Source of the DNA: a virus
IMG/VR virus record: IMGVR_UViG_3300025131_000230
Location: 1-32,921 of that record
Strand: one strand, 5' to 3'
Length of the DNA: 32,921 nt
Shown here: in pieces, positions 23,078 to 31,578 of the stretch
How the letters are laid out: every line of letters begins with the position of its first letter
Numbering within the stretch: position 1 is the first letter of the stretch
Notes under the pieces: model-generated
Seen by the model: the letters and a program-made list of their open reading frames with translations, nothing else
The model's database searches: none
What the model was told of the DNA's origin: nothing
Made by a program: the position numbers and the translations under genes

Positions 23078-23481
23078 ACATAATATCCTACGCCTTCGTC
23101 TACACATCTTACTGGAGGTTGCCAGTCAAGAAATGCTTTTTTAAGTTCATCGCTATATATACCGCCCTTATGAACAACATCGTGGTAGTACAGTGAAAGA
23201 AAGTATGCTTGTCTTGATGGGATTTTAAACCCATTAAACTCTCTCTTGTCCTGTAATAGCATTGAGTTGATTTCATCTGGGTAGTACCTATCTGTTGCAG
23301 AGCGTACATCTACTAAGTCGTAACCTTTGCAGATTATCTCTACCTCATCCCTATCTTCCTCAGAACAAAATAGATCTACGTCTTCATGTCCTGGAACCAA
23401 ACCTTCTGGATAACTCTGCCAATTCCTCTGAACTACATAATCAAATGGTTCTAATTCTTTAGCGAGTTGTTTTAAATCCAT
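23074..23481 (-). CDS. nucleotidyltransferase-fold-like protein
   Basis: The protein has 135 residues. 'GLVPGHEDVDLFCSEEDRDE' resembles the G-[ST]-x-D-x-D core of minimal nucleotidyltransferases, and 'ATDRYYP' could supply the later strand. 'YFLSLYYHDVVHKGG' is a conserved-looking helix also found in proteins of polysaccharide loci. The protein may activate or move a sugar phosphate. The absence of the usual Ser after Gly makes the assignment tentative. Confidence 0.4.
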   Translation of the reverse strand: MDLKQLAKELEPFDYVVQRNWQSYPEGLVPGHEDVDLFCSEEDRDEVEIICKGYDLVDVRSATDRYYPDEINSMLLQDKREFNGFKIPSRQAYFLSLYYHDVVHKGGIYSDELKKAFLDWQPPVRCVDEGVGYYV

Positions 23482-23482
23482 A

Positions 23483-23641
23483 CTATTTCTTTTTTGCTTT
23501 CTTCTTTGGTGCTTTCTTTACTTCTTCTAATTCACCTTTTTCTAAACGAACTGTGACTGACTCGCTGTCCATTTCTACAACGTCTCCTTTTTGGTGACCT
23601 TCTCCCCACTCGCCACCTAATACTTTATACATTGGACTCAT
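23483..23641 (-). CDS. small protein with Lys-rich tail
   Basis: The protein has 52 residues. The first 40 form a short beta domain (KVLGGEWGEGHQKGDVVEMD) that recalls small SH3-like or KOW-like folds. The tail is KKAPKKKAKKK. It starts one base after the stop of the GT2-TPR-GT4 gene region and has no SD site. Function is unknown. Confidence 0.5.
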   Translation of the reverse strand: MSPMYKVLGGEWGEGHQKGDVVEMDSESVTVRLEKGELEEVKKAPKKKAKKK

Positions 23642-23642
23642 A

Positions 23643-25910
23643 TTATTTGAACATTATATCCCACTGGTCTGCTACTCTTGCCCAGGTACACTCTGTCAGT
23701 GCATAGGTTGTCATCTCAGACCTGTCGTCTAGTGGGTTTGTTAATTTATTAACGACTTCTTTTATGTATTCTTTTTGAACTTTTTTGTTTGTATATATAT
23801 CATTTATGCTATAAACCTTACCGTGCTTAACCCTTTCCTCTAATGCAGCTACGTTAGTAGTTACTGGATATGCTCCACCTGCTTGAGCCTTATCTGCTGT
23901 GATGCAGTAAATCTCTGTAAACTCGGTAGGGTATGTCCATAGGTTGGCTTCCTGGTATTTCTTTGCGATAGTTAAATGATCTACTCTTCCTTCATCGTAC
24001 ACTCCATCTTGGTCTAACAATCCACAGATATATTTCTTCCAATCTCTTTTGGCTTGGTTGCCATCGTGTAGCTTATCAAAAGTCTGCCAGCCATAGAACC
24101 AGTGTAGTTCTGCTTTAGGAGCTTTCTTCTTAATCTCTGGCCACATCTTTAGTAGACACTCAAGACCCCTATCAGGAGCAGAAGTAAAAATACAATAATT
24201 AGGATTCTTCTTAACATCTGATTTGAAATGTTTAGGATTAATACCGTTACCACTCAAGATGAATTTATCATCTGGAATACTTGGGTATAGTGAACGGTGA
24301 TAGTCTGAAAGAACGATAACTTTATCTATCTTATCAATATATTGTTTAACTGAATCTTCTGGGTGTGTATCGTGTAGCCATAGGTATTTAGTTTTAACAT
24401 CGAAGTCTATACTAAATATTGATGGCATTCTCCAGCTAATCAAGATATTGAATTTATCTCTTGGGTTAAAATCTGTGTAGTGTTTGTAATGAACTCCGTC
24501 ATACTCTCCAGCTTCAATAGGTCTTCCATAAACTGTTATGTTCCAACCTTTCTTAGCTAGTAGTCTTGAAATATTTATGATGGCTTCTTCACTGCCACCT
24601 ACTCCACCTTTCTCTTCGCTTGTGGGGTCCCATCTAGTTACAGACTTCCCACAGTAGATTGCTATGTCTTTGTCTGTGCAATCTTTCTTTGTACTGAATT
24701 TGTTTTTATCTTTTAATAACTCTGGATACTCTAAGTATTTCTTAGGTATCAGTTTATAAAACTCTTTTGTGTCTAACTCTTTACCTACTTTAATCAGTGC
24801 ATCAACCATATCTGCCTGTTCAATAGCCAGGTTACAGATGTCTATAATCTCTTTGACATCACTGTTTGGCATTGCCTTTTGGTATTCTACGAAATACGGT
24901 TTAGCATCTTTCAAGTTATCTAGGTTAACCAATGTGTGACCGATTAACCAGAATAGGTTAGTGCTATATTCCAATGGGTTAACCACTGGTAGGTTCTCTG
25001 GGTATTCTTTCTTTAGTGCGTCCTTGAAATAGAATAGTGCATCTTTGTATTCACCTTCTTCGTAACTTGCTTTACCTAGGTCTATGTAAGCATCTGGATA
25101 AGATGGTTTCTCTTTGATGGCTAGTAAAGATTGTTCTTTAGCTGCGTCATATTCTCCTAATGCGATTAAAGACATAGCAGAACGATGTCTAGCTAAATAG
25201 ATTTCCTCTGCCCAACCTGATATAGGTATGTACTTCTGATAACAAGCTAATGCTTTCTGATAATTGTCTACTGTGAAGTAAGCATTCCCTAAGTTAAAAA
25301 TAGTTCTAGGGTCTACCTTATCACTGGCTATCTCTTCTTCGGCTGCTCTCTCTAGGATTTCTAGGTTGCGCTGTTTGCTGTCCTCGGCTCTTTCTGGAGA
25401 AGCAAGGTGCACCCAATGCACATTACCCATCCTAATAGCTTTAGCGTCTGCACCAACTGGCAATAAAGCTTCGTGTAGTTTACCAATCCATCTGTAGGTA
25501 TCGTTATTTTTAATGAGCCTTTCTCTGCTTTGTAATACCGTTGTATTACCAAACTTATCTACAGAGTAATGATAAGGGAACATTACTGCGTTCACCTTCT
25601 GCTCATCACACTTTTTCATTAAATCAGCTAGGTTCTCTGCGCCTTCTATCTTATCGTCTGCGTCTGCCCAGAGTAACCAGTCTCCACTGGCTTGTTCAAA
25701 ATTAAATTTCCTTGCTGCTGAGAAATCGTGGCACCATTCAAAGGTACTCCACTTGAGTTTGTCTCCACAGTATTTCTCACAAACTTCTTTTGTTTTGTCT
25801 GTTGAACCAGTATCAGTTATACAAACTTCATCTACATGGTTCACTATGGTTTTGAAAAGAGTGGGGAGGGTTTTCTCCTCATTCTTTGTAATCATACAAA
25901 GTGATAACAT
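23643..25910 (-). CDS. GT2-TPR-GT4 fusion glycosyltransferase
   Basis: The protein has 755 residues and holds two glycosyltransferases in one chain. Residues 1-190 are a GT2 domain: 'MLSLCMITKNEEKTLPTLF', 'ITDTGSTDKT', and WADADD at 81-86 with the metal-binding DxDD. Residues about 200-360 are TPR-like helices (for example 'TIFNLGNAYFTVDNYQKALA' and 'AYIDLGKASYEEGEYKDALF'). Residues about 415-755 are a GT-B domain with 'GGVGGSEEAI' near its start and 'YPTEFTEIYCITADKAQAGG' at the donor site, where D replaces the usual second Glu. The TPR part may hold a protein or the two active sites together. It is the first and largest gene of the cassette. Confidence 0.85.
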   Translation of the reverse strand: MLSLCMITKNEEKTLPTLFKTIVNHVDEVCITDTGSTDKTKEVCEKYCGDKLKWSTFEWCHDFSAARKFNFEQASGDWLLWADADDKIEGAENLADLMKKCDEQKVNAVMFPYHYSVDKFGNTTVLQSRERLIKNNDTYRWIGKLHEALLPVGADAKAIRMGNVHWVHLASPERAEDSKQRNLEILERAAEEEIASDKVDPRTIFNLGNAYFTVDNYQKALACYQKYIPISGWAEEIYLARHRSAMSLIALGEYDAAKEQSLLAIKEKPSYPDAYIDLGKASYEEGEYKDALFYFKDALKKEYPENLPVVNPLEYSTNLFWLIGHTLVNLDNLKDAKPYFVEYQKAMPNSDVKEIIDICNLAIEQADMVDALIKVGKELDTKEFYKLIPKKYLEYPELLKDKNKFSTKKDCTDKDIAIYCGKSVTRWDPTSEEKGGVGGSEEAIINISRLLAKKGWNITVYGRPIEAGEYDGVHYKHYTDFNPRDKFNILISWRMPSIFSIDFDVKTKYLWLHDTHPEDSVKQYIDKIDKVIVLSDYHRSLYPSIPDDKFILSGNGINPKHFKSDVKKNPNYCIFTSAPDRGLECLLKMWPEIKKKAPKAELHWFYGWQTFDKLHDGNQAKRDWKKYICGLLDQDGVYDEGRVDHLTIAKKYQEANLWTYPTEFTEIYCITADKAQAGGAYPVTTNVAALEERVKHGKVYSINDIYTNKKVQKEYIKEVVNKLTNPLDDRSEMTTYALTECTWARVADQWDIMFK

Positions 25911-25919
25911 ATGCGCTGC

Positions 25920-26318
25920 TTAAAGTTTTTTACACATTCGAAAGGCAGGAAACTTTTTGACGAAAGTTTTAATCCTTTTTAACCTGGCTTTCTGAGTTAA
26001 TTCTCTTGCTCCTAAAAAATTAGGGGATAGGACTGATAATAGGCGGTAAAGCCCTTGGGGTAAATCCATTAAGTGTCTAACTGACTTACTCTTACTTGCG
26101 CCAGTATCATTCGCGTTATTTTTGAGGGTGTCTTTTTTGTGCTGCATAAACTCAGCCATATCGTAAGGATTCAGTTGGGTCCATTGTTCGATGTGCTTCC
26201 TTAGCAATTCGTAATCAGGCTCGTTGTCTTTCTCTGCACTCTCGTAAAAAACTTTGAATTTTTCGTTGTCACTGGCTTCCTCCATATGAGCCAGTAATAG
26301 TTTGTTTTCATAATCCAT
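25920..26318 (-). CDS. small protein after the capsid gene, unknown
   Basis: The protein has 132 residues, with an acidic N-terminal half and a strongly basic C-terminal half (KARLKRIKTFVKKFPAFRMCKKL). It is encoded between the major capsid and the glycan cassette. The position suits a head-completion or minor head protein. The start follows a hairpin, and no SD site is present. Confidence 0.5.
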   Translation of the reverse strand: MDYENKLLLAHMEEASDNEKFKVFYESAEKDNEPDYELLRKHIEQWTQLNPYDMAEFMQHKKDTLKNNANDTGASKSKSVRHLMDLPQGLYRLLSVLSPNFLGARELTQKARLKRIKTFVKKFPAFRMCKKL

Positions 26319-26327
26319 AGTATGAGA

Positions 26328-26347
26328 GGGGCGAGTTTCCTCACCCC
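26328..26347 (-). other. GAAA-tetraloop hairpin just after the capsid gene
   Basis: In minus RNA, GGGGUGAG pairs with CUCGCCCC around a GAAA loop. The U·G position would be an A×C mismatch on the plus strand. A GNRA tetraloop is an especially stable type. No T-tract follows, so it probably protects or delimits the capsid mRNA and does not end it. Confidence 0.65.
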
Positions 26348-26361
26348 CGCTTAACTAGTGA

Positions 26362-27273
26362 TTATATTGCTTTTAAGTATCCATCAGCAAAAAATCCAGT
26401 CTTTTCATTTCTGTGTTCGCAGGTTAGGTAACCATTGATAACTGCATCACGAGATGTAGAACGTACACCTTGTTCAGTCATTTTAGCTCCTTCACCATTC
26501 AATTGAGCAACATAAACTTTTTCCATGTTCACACCTAAGATGCGAGCAGTGGCGTCTGTAGATACTTGGATGTATCTGTGTAAGTTTACATTAACTGCAC
26601 CGAAGTCAGATTCGAAAACCTGTACAACTTTACCAGCCATTTTAGCACCTGCATCAATGTTCTTGGTGATTCCAGCTGTGAAAGCAGAAATCTTAGCTTT
26701 TAAGATAGAACCTACTAATAGATCAGTAGGGATTTCACCGTTAGAAGCTTCCCAAGTAAGTTGCAATAGACCTACCAAGATTGATTCACTAAACACTGTA
26801 CCAGAAGTTTGGCTTGTAGAGTTAGTTGAAGTCAATTGGATAAGACCATTCATTCTAGGAACTGTTCCAGATGCACCTGAAATCAAACTACCACGAACTA
26901 AGTCATACTCAGCTGCGTTAGCCCAAGATTTCATTTTCTTAGCAACCTGTCTAGCCCATTCGTTCTCACCACTTTCGTGAGTAACCATTGTTTGTACTTC
27001 AGTTAATGAAGCTGCTTTGTAAACGTGTTGTACCAAGTTTGTACGTAGAGTTGGTACACTCAATGTATCTGGAGTGAAAGCTTTGTACTCGGTAGCAGCA
27101 GCACTTCCAGCAGTATCAAGAGTATCATCTTGCCAACTGTGAATTGTGTTGCGAGCTACAGATTTACGAGAGCCGTTAAGTACCATGTTTTCAACTGGAC
27201 TTAACAATTCAATCTCAGATTGTACGTCACGAACGACACTTGTATCGCCGTAACTTCGTAATTCTGATGCCAT
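26362..27273 (-). CDS. major capsid protein, SU10-like
   Basis: The protein has 303 residues. The N-terminal region ('VRDVQSEIELLSPVENMVL' and 'NTIHSWQDDTLDTAGSAAAT'), the Glu/Gly-rich extension and the spine-like segment 'ANAAEYDLVRGS' match the SU10-type HK97-fold capsid family. Position after the scaffold gene confirms it. Length is normal for the family. The 5' end lacks an SD site (ACAATATG), which is unusual for the most abundant virion protein. A stable hairpin follows the stop. Confidence 0.85.
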   Translation of the reverse strand: MASELRSYGDTSVVRDVQSEIELLSPVENMVLNGSRKSVARNTIHSWQDDTLDTAGSAAATEYKAFTPDTLSVPTLRTNLVQHVYKAASLTEVQTMVTHESGENEWARQVAKKMKSWANAAEYDLVRGSLISGASGTVPRMNGLIQLTSTNSTSQTSGTVFSESILVGLLQLTWEASNGEIPTDLLVGSILKAKISAFTAGITKNIDAGAKMAGKVVQVFESDFGAVNVNLHRYIQVSTDATARILGVNMEKVYVAQLNGEGAKMTEQGVRSTSRDAVINGYLTCEHRNEKTGFFADGYLKAI

Positions 27274-27283
27274 ATTGTTTTAG

Positions 27284-27994
27284 TTACTTTTTCCCGAACA
27301 GCTTCGCTGCGATATAATCTCCTGCATCATCAATATGTCTTGTATCTTGATAACGTTTCAATAAATCTTTTGACTTGTCTGTTTCGGGCACCGCTTGATT
27401 AGTTAAATTAAGAGCGGCCTTTTCTTTTACACTCTGCGTTTGTTCAGTGGATTTCTGTAGTTGGTCCATAAGAGGTTTGATTGATTGGTTATAAATTTCT
27501 TCTGGGGACTTAGAAGGGTCAAGGGCATGTTGTTGCTCAATATGTTGTTTCAAACCTTTAGCATCTGGGTTTTCATCATAAAAATCCCTAGCTGCGAGTT
27601 TCCATTCCATATTGGCTACGCGTGCGTCTACCACTTTAGTTCCCATTTCTTCAGCAGGAGCTTGTTGTTTGCCTGTGTCTTGGAACTGAATCATTGCTTT
27701 CACAATGTCATCAGCCTTATAACCAGCTTGAACAAGTTGTTCCTCTGTATAACCAGTCGCCTCAAGAACTTTGTCTCCTAACTCTTTAGAGTAAGTTTTA
27801 CTCCCGAGTTTAGATTCAAGTTCCTTATAGGACTTTTCTAAATCTTCTGCTGACTTAAATTTGCCAGCATACACTTTCTCCTCCACCTCAGTTGCCTCAG
27901 GTGAAGTACCACCTAGAGTCTCAACTTGGGTCTCTGCCTTTGAGGGTGTCTCCGTAGAGGCCTCTGGCGCAAGATTATCCTTGTCTTCGCTCAT
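27284..27994 (-). CDS. scaffolding protein
   Basis: The protein has 236 residues, is acidic and mostly helical, with a Ser/Thr/Glu-rich disordered N-terminus ('PEASTETPSKAETQ'). Two helical stretches (60-125; 150-215) look like coiled coils. Composition and position directly before the capsid gene are typical of phage scaffolds, which guide procapsid assembly and leave. No protease motif is seen. ATG at 27994 is preferred to an in-frame TTG six bases earlier. Confidence 0.7.
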   Translation of the reverse strand: MSEDKDNLAPEASTETPSKAETQVETLGGTSPEATEVEEKVYAGKFKSAEDLEKSYKELESKLGSKTYSKELGDKVLEATGYTEEQLVQAGYKADDIVKAMIQFQDTGKQQAPAEEMGTKVVDARVANMEWKLAARDFYDENPDAKGLKQHIEQQHALDPSKSPEEIYNQSIKPLMDQLQKSTEQTQSVKEKAALNLTNQAVPETDKSKDLLKRYQDTRHIDDAGDYIAAKLFGKK

Positions 27995-28016
27995 ACACAA
28001 ATTGTTACTTATTTAT

Positions 28017-28031
28017 CCCTAATGTATAGGG
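28017..28031 (-). other. short junction hairpin
   Basis: CCCTA/TAGGG with a five-base loop, just after the stop of the 83-residue gene and before the scaffold start. Confidence 0.35.
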
Positions 28032-28035
28032 GGGT

Positions 28036-28287
28036 TTAATAATCATTATCTATTTCTATCATTCTCTCTATCTGTTTGATTTTGAATTCTTCATCTGCCT
28101 TTCCGTCAATCCAATTAAGTATTTCCTCAATATATTTAATTTTCCCTCTGACTTCTGGACTCTCGTGAGCTACTAGTTCATTTCGGTATTTCTTCCAGTC
28201 TTCTTTGAGTTTGGTTTCTAATGCTCCGAAATACTCGCTCATCTTGAAGTCTTGCATTAGTTTAGAAAATTGTATATTTGGTTCCAT
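28036..28287 (-). CDS. small helical protein between portal and scaffold
   Basis: The protein has 83 residues, is charged and predicted helical throughout. The portal stop and this start are separated by one base, so translation is probably coupled. Proteins of this size here are sometimes head-assembly helpers, but no family is recognised. Confidence 0.5.
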   Translation of the reverse strand: MEPNIQFSKLMQDFKMSEYFGALETKLKEDWKKYRNELVAHESPEVRGKIKYIEEILNWIDGKADEEFKIKQIERMIEIDNDY

Positions 28288-28288
28288 A

Positions 28289-30103
28289 TTATTGATTTGC
28301 TTGATTGAACTGTTGTAGTTCAGTTAATGGTTCTTCTTGTTGTAATCCCTGTAACGCACCTTGTTCAGCTTCTTGAGCTTGTAGTTGTTGGTCTACGTTT
28401 ACTGGGAGGTCTTGTTCGGTTTTAAATCTCAATCCTGTTAATCCGATATGATCTAGATAAGCGTCGAACATCTTATCATAATCTCTTTTCAGACCTAGCT
28501 GTACACCTGTCTGTATCCCTGTGAGGATTCTTTGGGCGTTCTCAGCCTTGTTTAGGGGTTGAGAGTTATCTATGTCCACTTCGAGGTCAAAGTCGCCTCT
28601 AAGCGTTTCTGGTGAGACATCTATAAATCTGAATGGACTTTCGTCTCTCAGCTCTTCTGGGATTTCTTTTATCTCATCAATCTTTTTCATTAACATTTCA
28701 TCGCCTGTAACTCTTAAGATGAATTTCTTTGTGATGAATTGTCTATCAACAGACAACCATTGTTTAAAGAATCTAACCAAGAAATCATTTATGTTGCCTC
28801 TTACCACAGCGAATCGTGTATCTGCATTTCTATCTTTAATAATTGAGGTAGTTGCACTTCTATCAGCTGCACTACCAGTGGCTATTTGGTTAGCACCGTT
28901 AATCTTTTCTACAAATTCAAATATTCTTTGAATAGCGGGTGTTGCTAATTGTGCAACATCTCTTACTTGGAGTTGTTCTAGGTCTGTCATGTTGTCTACT
29001 TCCACTACTCCACCAGGAGAACTGACAATAGAACGAGCTGATAAACCAGAACCTCTCTTAATCTTCCATAATCCTGAGTGTAGAGTGTCTTCATTCTTGA
29101 TTGCTCTATTCACAGTCTTATTAAGATACTTCTGCATGTTCATTAATTTTAAACCAGGACCTACTCCATACCATTTACCTTTTGTTTTTTGGAACCAAGT
29201 TTCTTCGAAAGGTTTCATTCCGTGATCAAATGGATTCTTATCTACTCTTAAAAGGGTAGGTTTGTCCTCTATGTCTGCAATCTCTACTACACCATCAATC
29301 ATTATCTCTTTATCTTTTTTCTTTCGTGTTAACCAACTAAGAGGTATTTTACCCCAGCGTTGATAAACTTCTGTCATTGGGTATTCATAGTCGATTGTGC
29401 TCTTACCAATCTCATCTGGTCTAACTGAGGTTGCATCATAGGTGTCAAACTTACTTGTTGTGAATCCTGTTATGTCTTTGGTGTTTTTCCATAAACGGTT
29501 AGCTTTAGCGTCTGCTACGCTCATTACTGTTTTCACACCAATAGACGGTGCATCTTGGATGGAATCTGCTGTTGGGTCTATGTATACATTCAAGATGTCT
29601 ATTTGTTGGAACCCAATCATGTCTTTTAAAACATTTACCTTTGGCTTGGGTCCTTTGCCAAAGAATTTCTTAACCTTGTTCATTAATCCTTTTTCTTTGA
29701 ATACTTCACGTTGGAAGTTCCAGAATACTCCCCAGACAGTTGTACCGTCTCTTGAGAGGTCAAATAAAGAATTTCTGAAATGGGTAGGGAAACGGGTTTC
29801 TTTGATTTGTTTTTTAAGAACCTGTTCTCCAATCAATGCAGAAGGTACACTTTTTTCATTCTCTGGTAAGACAGTTATTGCTTTATCGTTAACAAATGTC
29901 TTACTAGCGAGTGTATCTACCTCCCACTGTGTCAAAGGGACAAAAACTTTCTCAGCACCACTTACGTCCTTAGGGCTTTCAAATTTATTAGCATAATACT
30001 GACGTGCTTTTTTGATGTCAGTTCTAATAACTTGAGAAGCATCTTCGTACTTCTTACGTTCTGATTGTATTTGACCTATTATCTCTTTTGTAAAATCAGC
30101 CAT
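28289..30103 (-). CDS. portal protein
   Basis: The protein has 604 residues and forms the 12-subunit ring through which DNA enters and leaves the head. Recognisable parts are the N-terminal helical region, a central stem-like region ('LKLMNMQKYLNKTVNRAIKN' and 'GSGLSARSIVSSPGGVVEVD') and a Gln-rich C-terminus (LQAQEAEQGALQGLQQEEPL). Its length matches podovirus portals. It follows the large terminase by four bases, the standard order. ATG at 30103 (AATATG) is chosen over an ATG at 30118 that lies inside the terminase end. Confidence 0.8.
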   Translation of the reverse strand: MADFTKEIIGQIQSERKKYEDASQVIRTDIKKARQYYANKFESPKDVSGAEKVFVPLTQWEVDTLASKTFVNDKAITVLPENEKSVPSALIGEQVLKKQIKETRFPTHFRNSLFDLSRDGTTVWGVFWNFQREVFKEKGLMNKVKKFFGKGPKPKVNVLKDMIGFQQIDILNVYIDPTADSIQDAPSIGVKTVMSVADAKANRLWKNTKDITGFTTSKFDTYDATSVRPDEIGKSTIDYEYPMTEVYQRWGKIPLSWLTRKKKDKEIMIDGVVEIADIEDKPTLLRVDKNPFDHGMKPFEETWFQKTKGKWYGVGPGLKLMNMQKYLNKTVNRAIKNEDTLHSGLWKIKRGSGLSARSIVSSPGGVVEVDNMTDLEQLQVRDVAQLATPAIQRIFEFVEKINGANQIATGSAADRSATTSIIKDRNADTRFAVVRGNINDFLVRFFKQWLSVDRQFITKKFILRVTGDEMLMKKIDEIKEIPEELRDESPFRFIDVSPETLRGDFDLEVDIDNSQPLNKAENAQRILTGIQTGVQLGLKRDYDKMFDAYLDHIGLTGLRFKTEQDLPVNVDQQLQAQEAEQGALQGLQQEEPLTELQQFNQANQ

Positions 30104-30107
30104 ATTT

Positions 30108-31424
30108 TTACCAGTCATTATCTATAAGAACAGATGTGGGTGTTTGATATTCATTTACCCGTTGATTCGAATAAGGTTCCGTTAAATCTTTACAAGCAAG
30201 AGCCAGAGACATAACCATATCATCATGGTAACCAGTAGGAGCATTATAAGTAATGTTTCCTGATGGGGTTACTTCATATGAGTATGCTTCTAGTTCACTT
30301 ACTAGTTTAGGTATGTTGGGTATTTGAATCTTTTTTTGTTCTATTAAGATAGCTAAATTATTTATTATATCTTTTTTAGTTGTGTTAGTTGTTGTGAAAG
30401 GTTCATAGTTTGGGGGGAGGTCTCCTATTACTGCATCACCTATAGAATTCCTTTCAGCATTTATAGGAGGATTGCGATACTTCTCTGACATCAATGACAG
30501 CCTAGGTTTCTGAAGCTTCCAATCAAGTTCATTAAAACGGTCAATACCTATAATTCTAAAGGTGTCGGTCTTTTTAACGAATGTTTGGACTGTAAAGTCA
30601 GTTAACCTGGCTAGGTCAAGTCCACCCTGGTATACGTCGTTCTCATTGTACTCTTGATCGTACCAAGGAAAGGAACGGAACTGGGTATCAAATAAACAAT
30701 CTTTAATACCTCTAAAAACAGAACCTGCACCTTCAATGAATTCAGCTTCGTATTCTTGCATATAATCATTTGCTGGTAACTCAAGCTTGGCTTTCTCTAC
30801 TTCGTCTTCTACATTGGGGATATAAGGGTTGTCTTTGGTTGCCATGTGAAAGTAAGAGTAGTCTTCAAAAGTATTATCTGTATCGGTACCTTTAAGCATT
30901 AAGTCATAAAACCAATTCTTCCCAAAAGGAGTTGAGATAAATACAGCTTTACCAGCTCTATCGGTTAGAGTAGGTCTAAGATGGGTTCTCCATACTTCTT
31001 CATTTACACGTGCAGCTTCATCTACTATTAATAGATCTAACCCACTACCAAGTAATGAACTAGGGTTATCAGTAGATTTGAGTTCTAATTTAGAACCTGA
31101 ATAACATTCCATTGAATATTGAGACTTATTAACTTTAATCATCTGTCCAAACTTTCGATTAACAATCGTTGCAAACTGTAAAAGGTAATCCCATGAACGT
31201 CTAGCTAAATCATAGGTAGGAGCTGCTATCCAGATATTATGACCCTTTCCTTCTTTCTGAGTAATCAAATAAATGAGAGCTATGTATGCTGCTAACAAAG
31301 TCTTACCAGAACGTCTCCCCCAACAAAGGGTGGTGAAACGTGTCATTTGTGAAAGAACCTCTGATTGTTTTGCGTGGGGTTTAAAATCTATCGCCTCTTT
31401 AAGTTTTGTTAAATCTAGCTCCAT
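30108..31424 (-). CDS. terL: terminase large subunit
   Basis: The protein has 438 residues, the usual length. The ATPase half has Walker A GRRSGKT (36-42), Walker B LLIVDEAA (131-138, with D135 and catalytic E136) and coupling motif FISTPFGKN (162-170). The nuclease half has GLDLARLTDF (D270), an acidic second site near E324/D330, and YHDDMVMSLALA (D401, D402). It packages phage DNA into the head and cuts it with two-metal chemistry. No residue is missing. It is set between the small ORF at 31426 and the portal. Confidence 0.95.
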   Translation of the reverse strand: MELDLTKLKEAIDFKPHAKQSEVLSQMTRFTTLCWGRRSGKTLLAAYIALIYLITQKEGKGHNIWIAAPTYDLARRSWDYLLQFATIVNRKFGQMIKVNKSQYSMECYSGSKLELKSTDNPSSLLGSGLDLLIVDEAARVNEEVWRTHLRPTLTDRAGKAVFISTPFGKNWFYDLMLKGTDTDNTFEDYSYFHMATKDNPYIPNVEDEVEKAKLELPANDYMQEYEAEFIEGAGSVFRGIKDCLFDTQFRSFPWYDQEYNENDVYQGGLDLARLTDFTVQTFVKKTDTFRIIGIDRFNELDWKLQKPRLSLMSEKYRNPPINAERNSIGDAVIGDLPPNYEPFTTTNTTKKDIINNLAILIEQKKIQIPNIPKLVSELEAYSYEVTPSGNITYNAPTGYHDDMVMSLALACKDLTEPYSNQRVNEYQTPTSVLIDNDW

Positions 31425-31425
31425 G

Positions 31426-31578
31426 TTATTTTATAGACTTTAATTCCTCATAATCTTGTTTTAACTTTTTTGCAAGCTCTTTAGCTCTTACTTCATATTT
31501 CTCACTTAGTACCATCGACTCTATTAACTCCATCCAATCATCCGCCAACTTTTCATCTCCTTTAAATCTTTTTGTCAT
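31426..31578 (-). CDS. 50-residue charged helical protein
   Basis: The sequence is nearly all charged helix (ADDWMELIESMVLSEKYEVR). It overlaps the upstream gene as ATGA and ends one base before the terminase start. Translational coupling into the terminase is likely. Function is unknown. Confidence 0.55.
   Translation of the reverse strand: MTKRFKGDEKLADDWMELIESMVLSEKYEVRAKELAKKLKQDYEELKSIK

Noticed and set aside
11331-28031. Junction hairpins as intrinsic terminators
   Set aside because: None is followed by a T-tract in the transcribed direction, and the operon must be read through to express lysis and tail genes.
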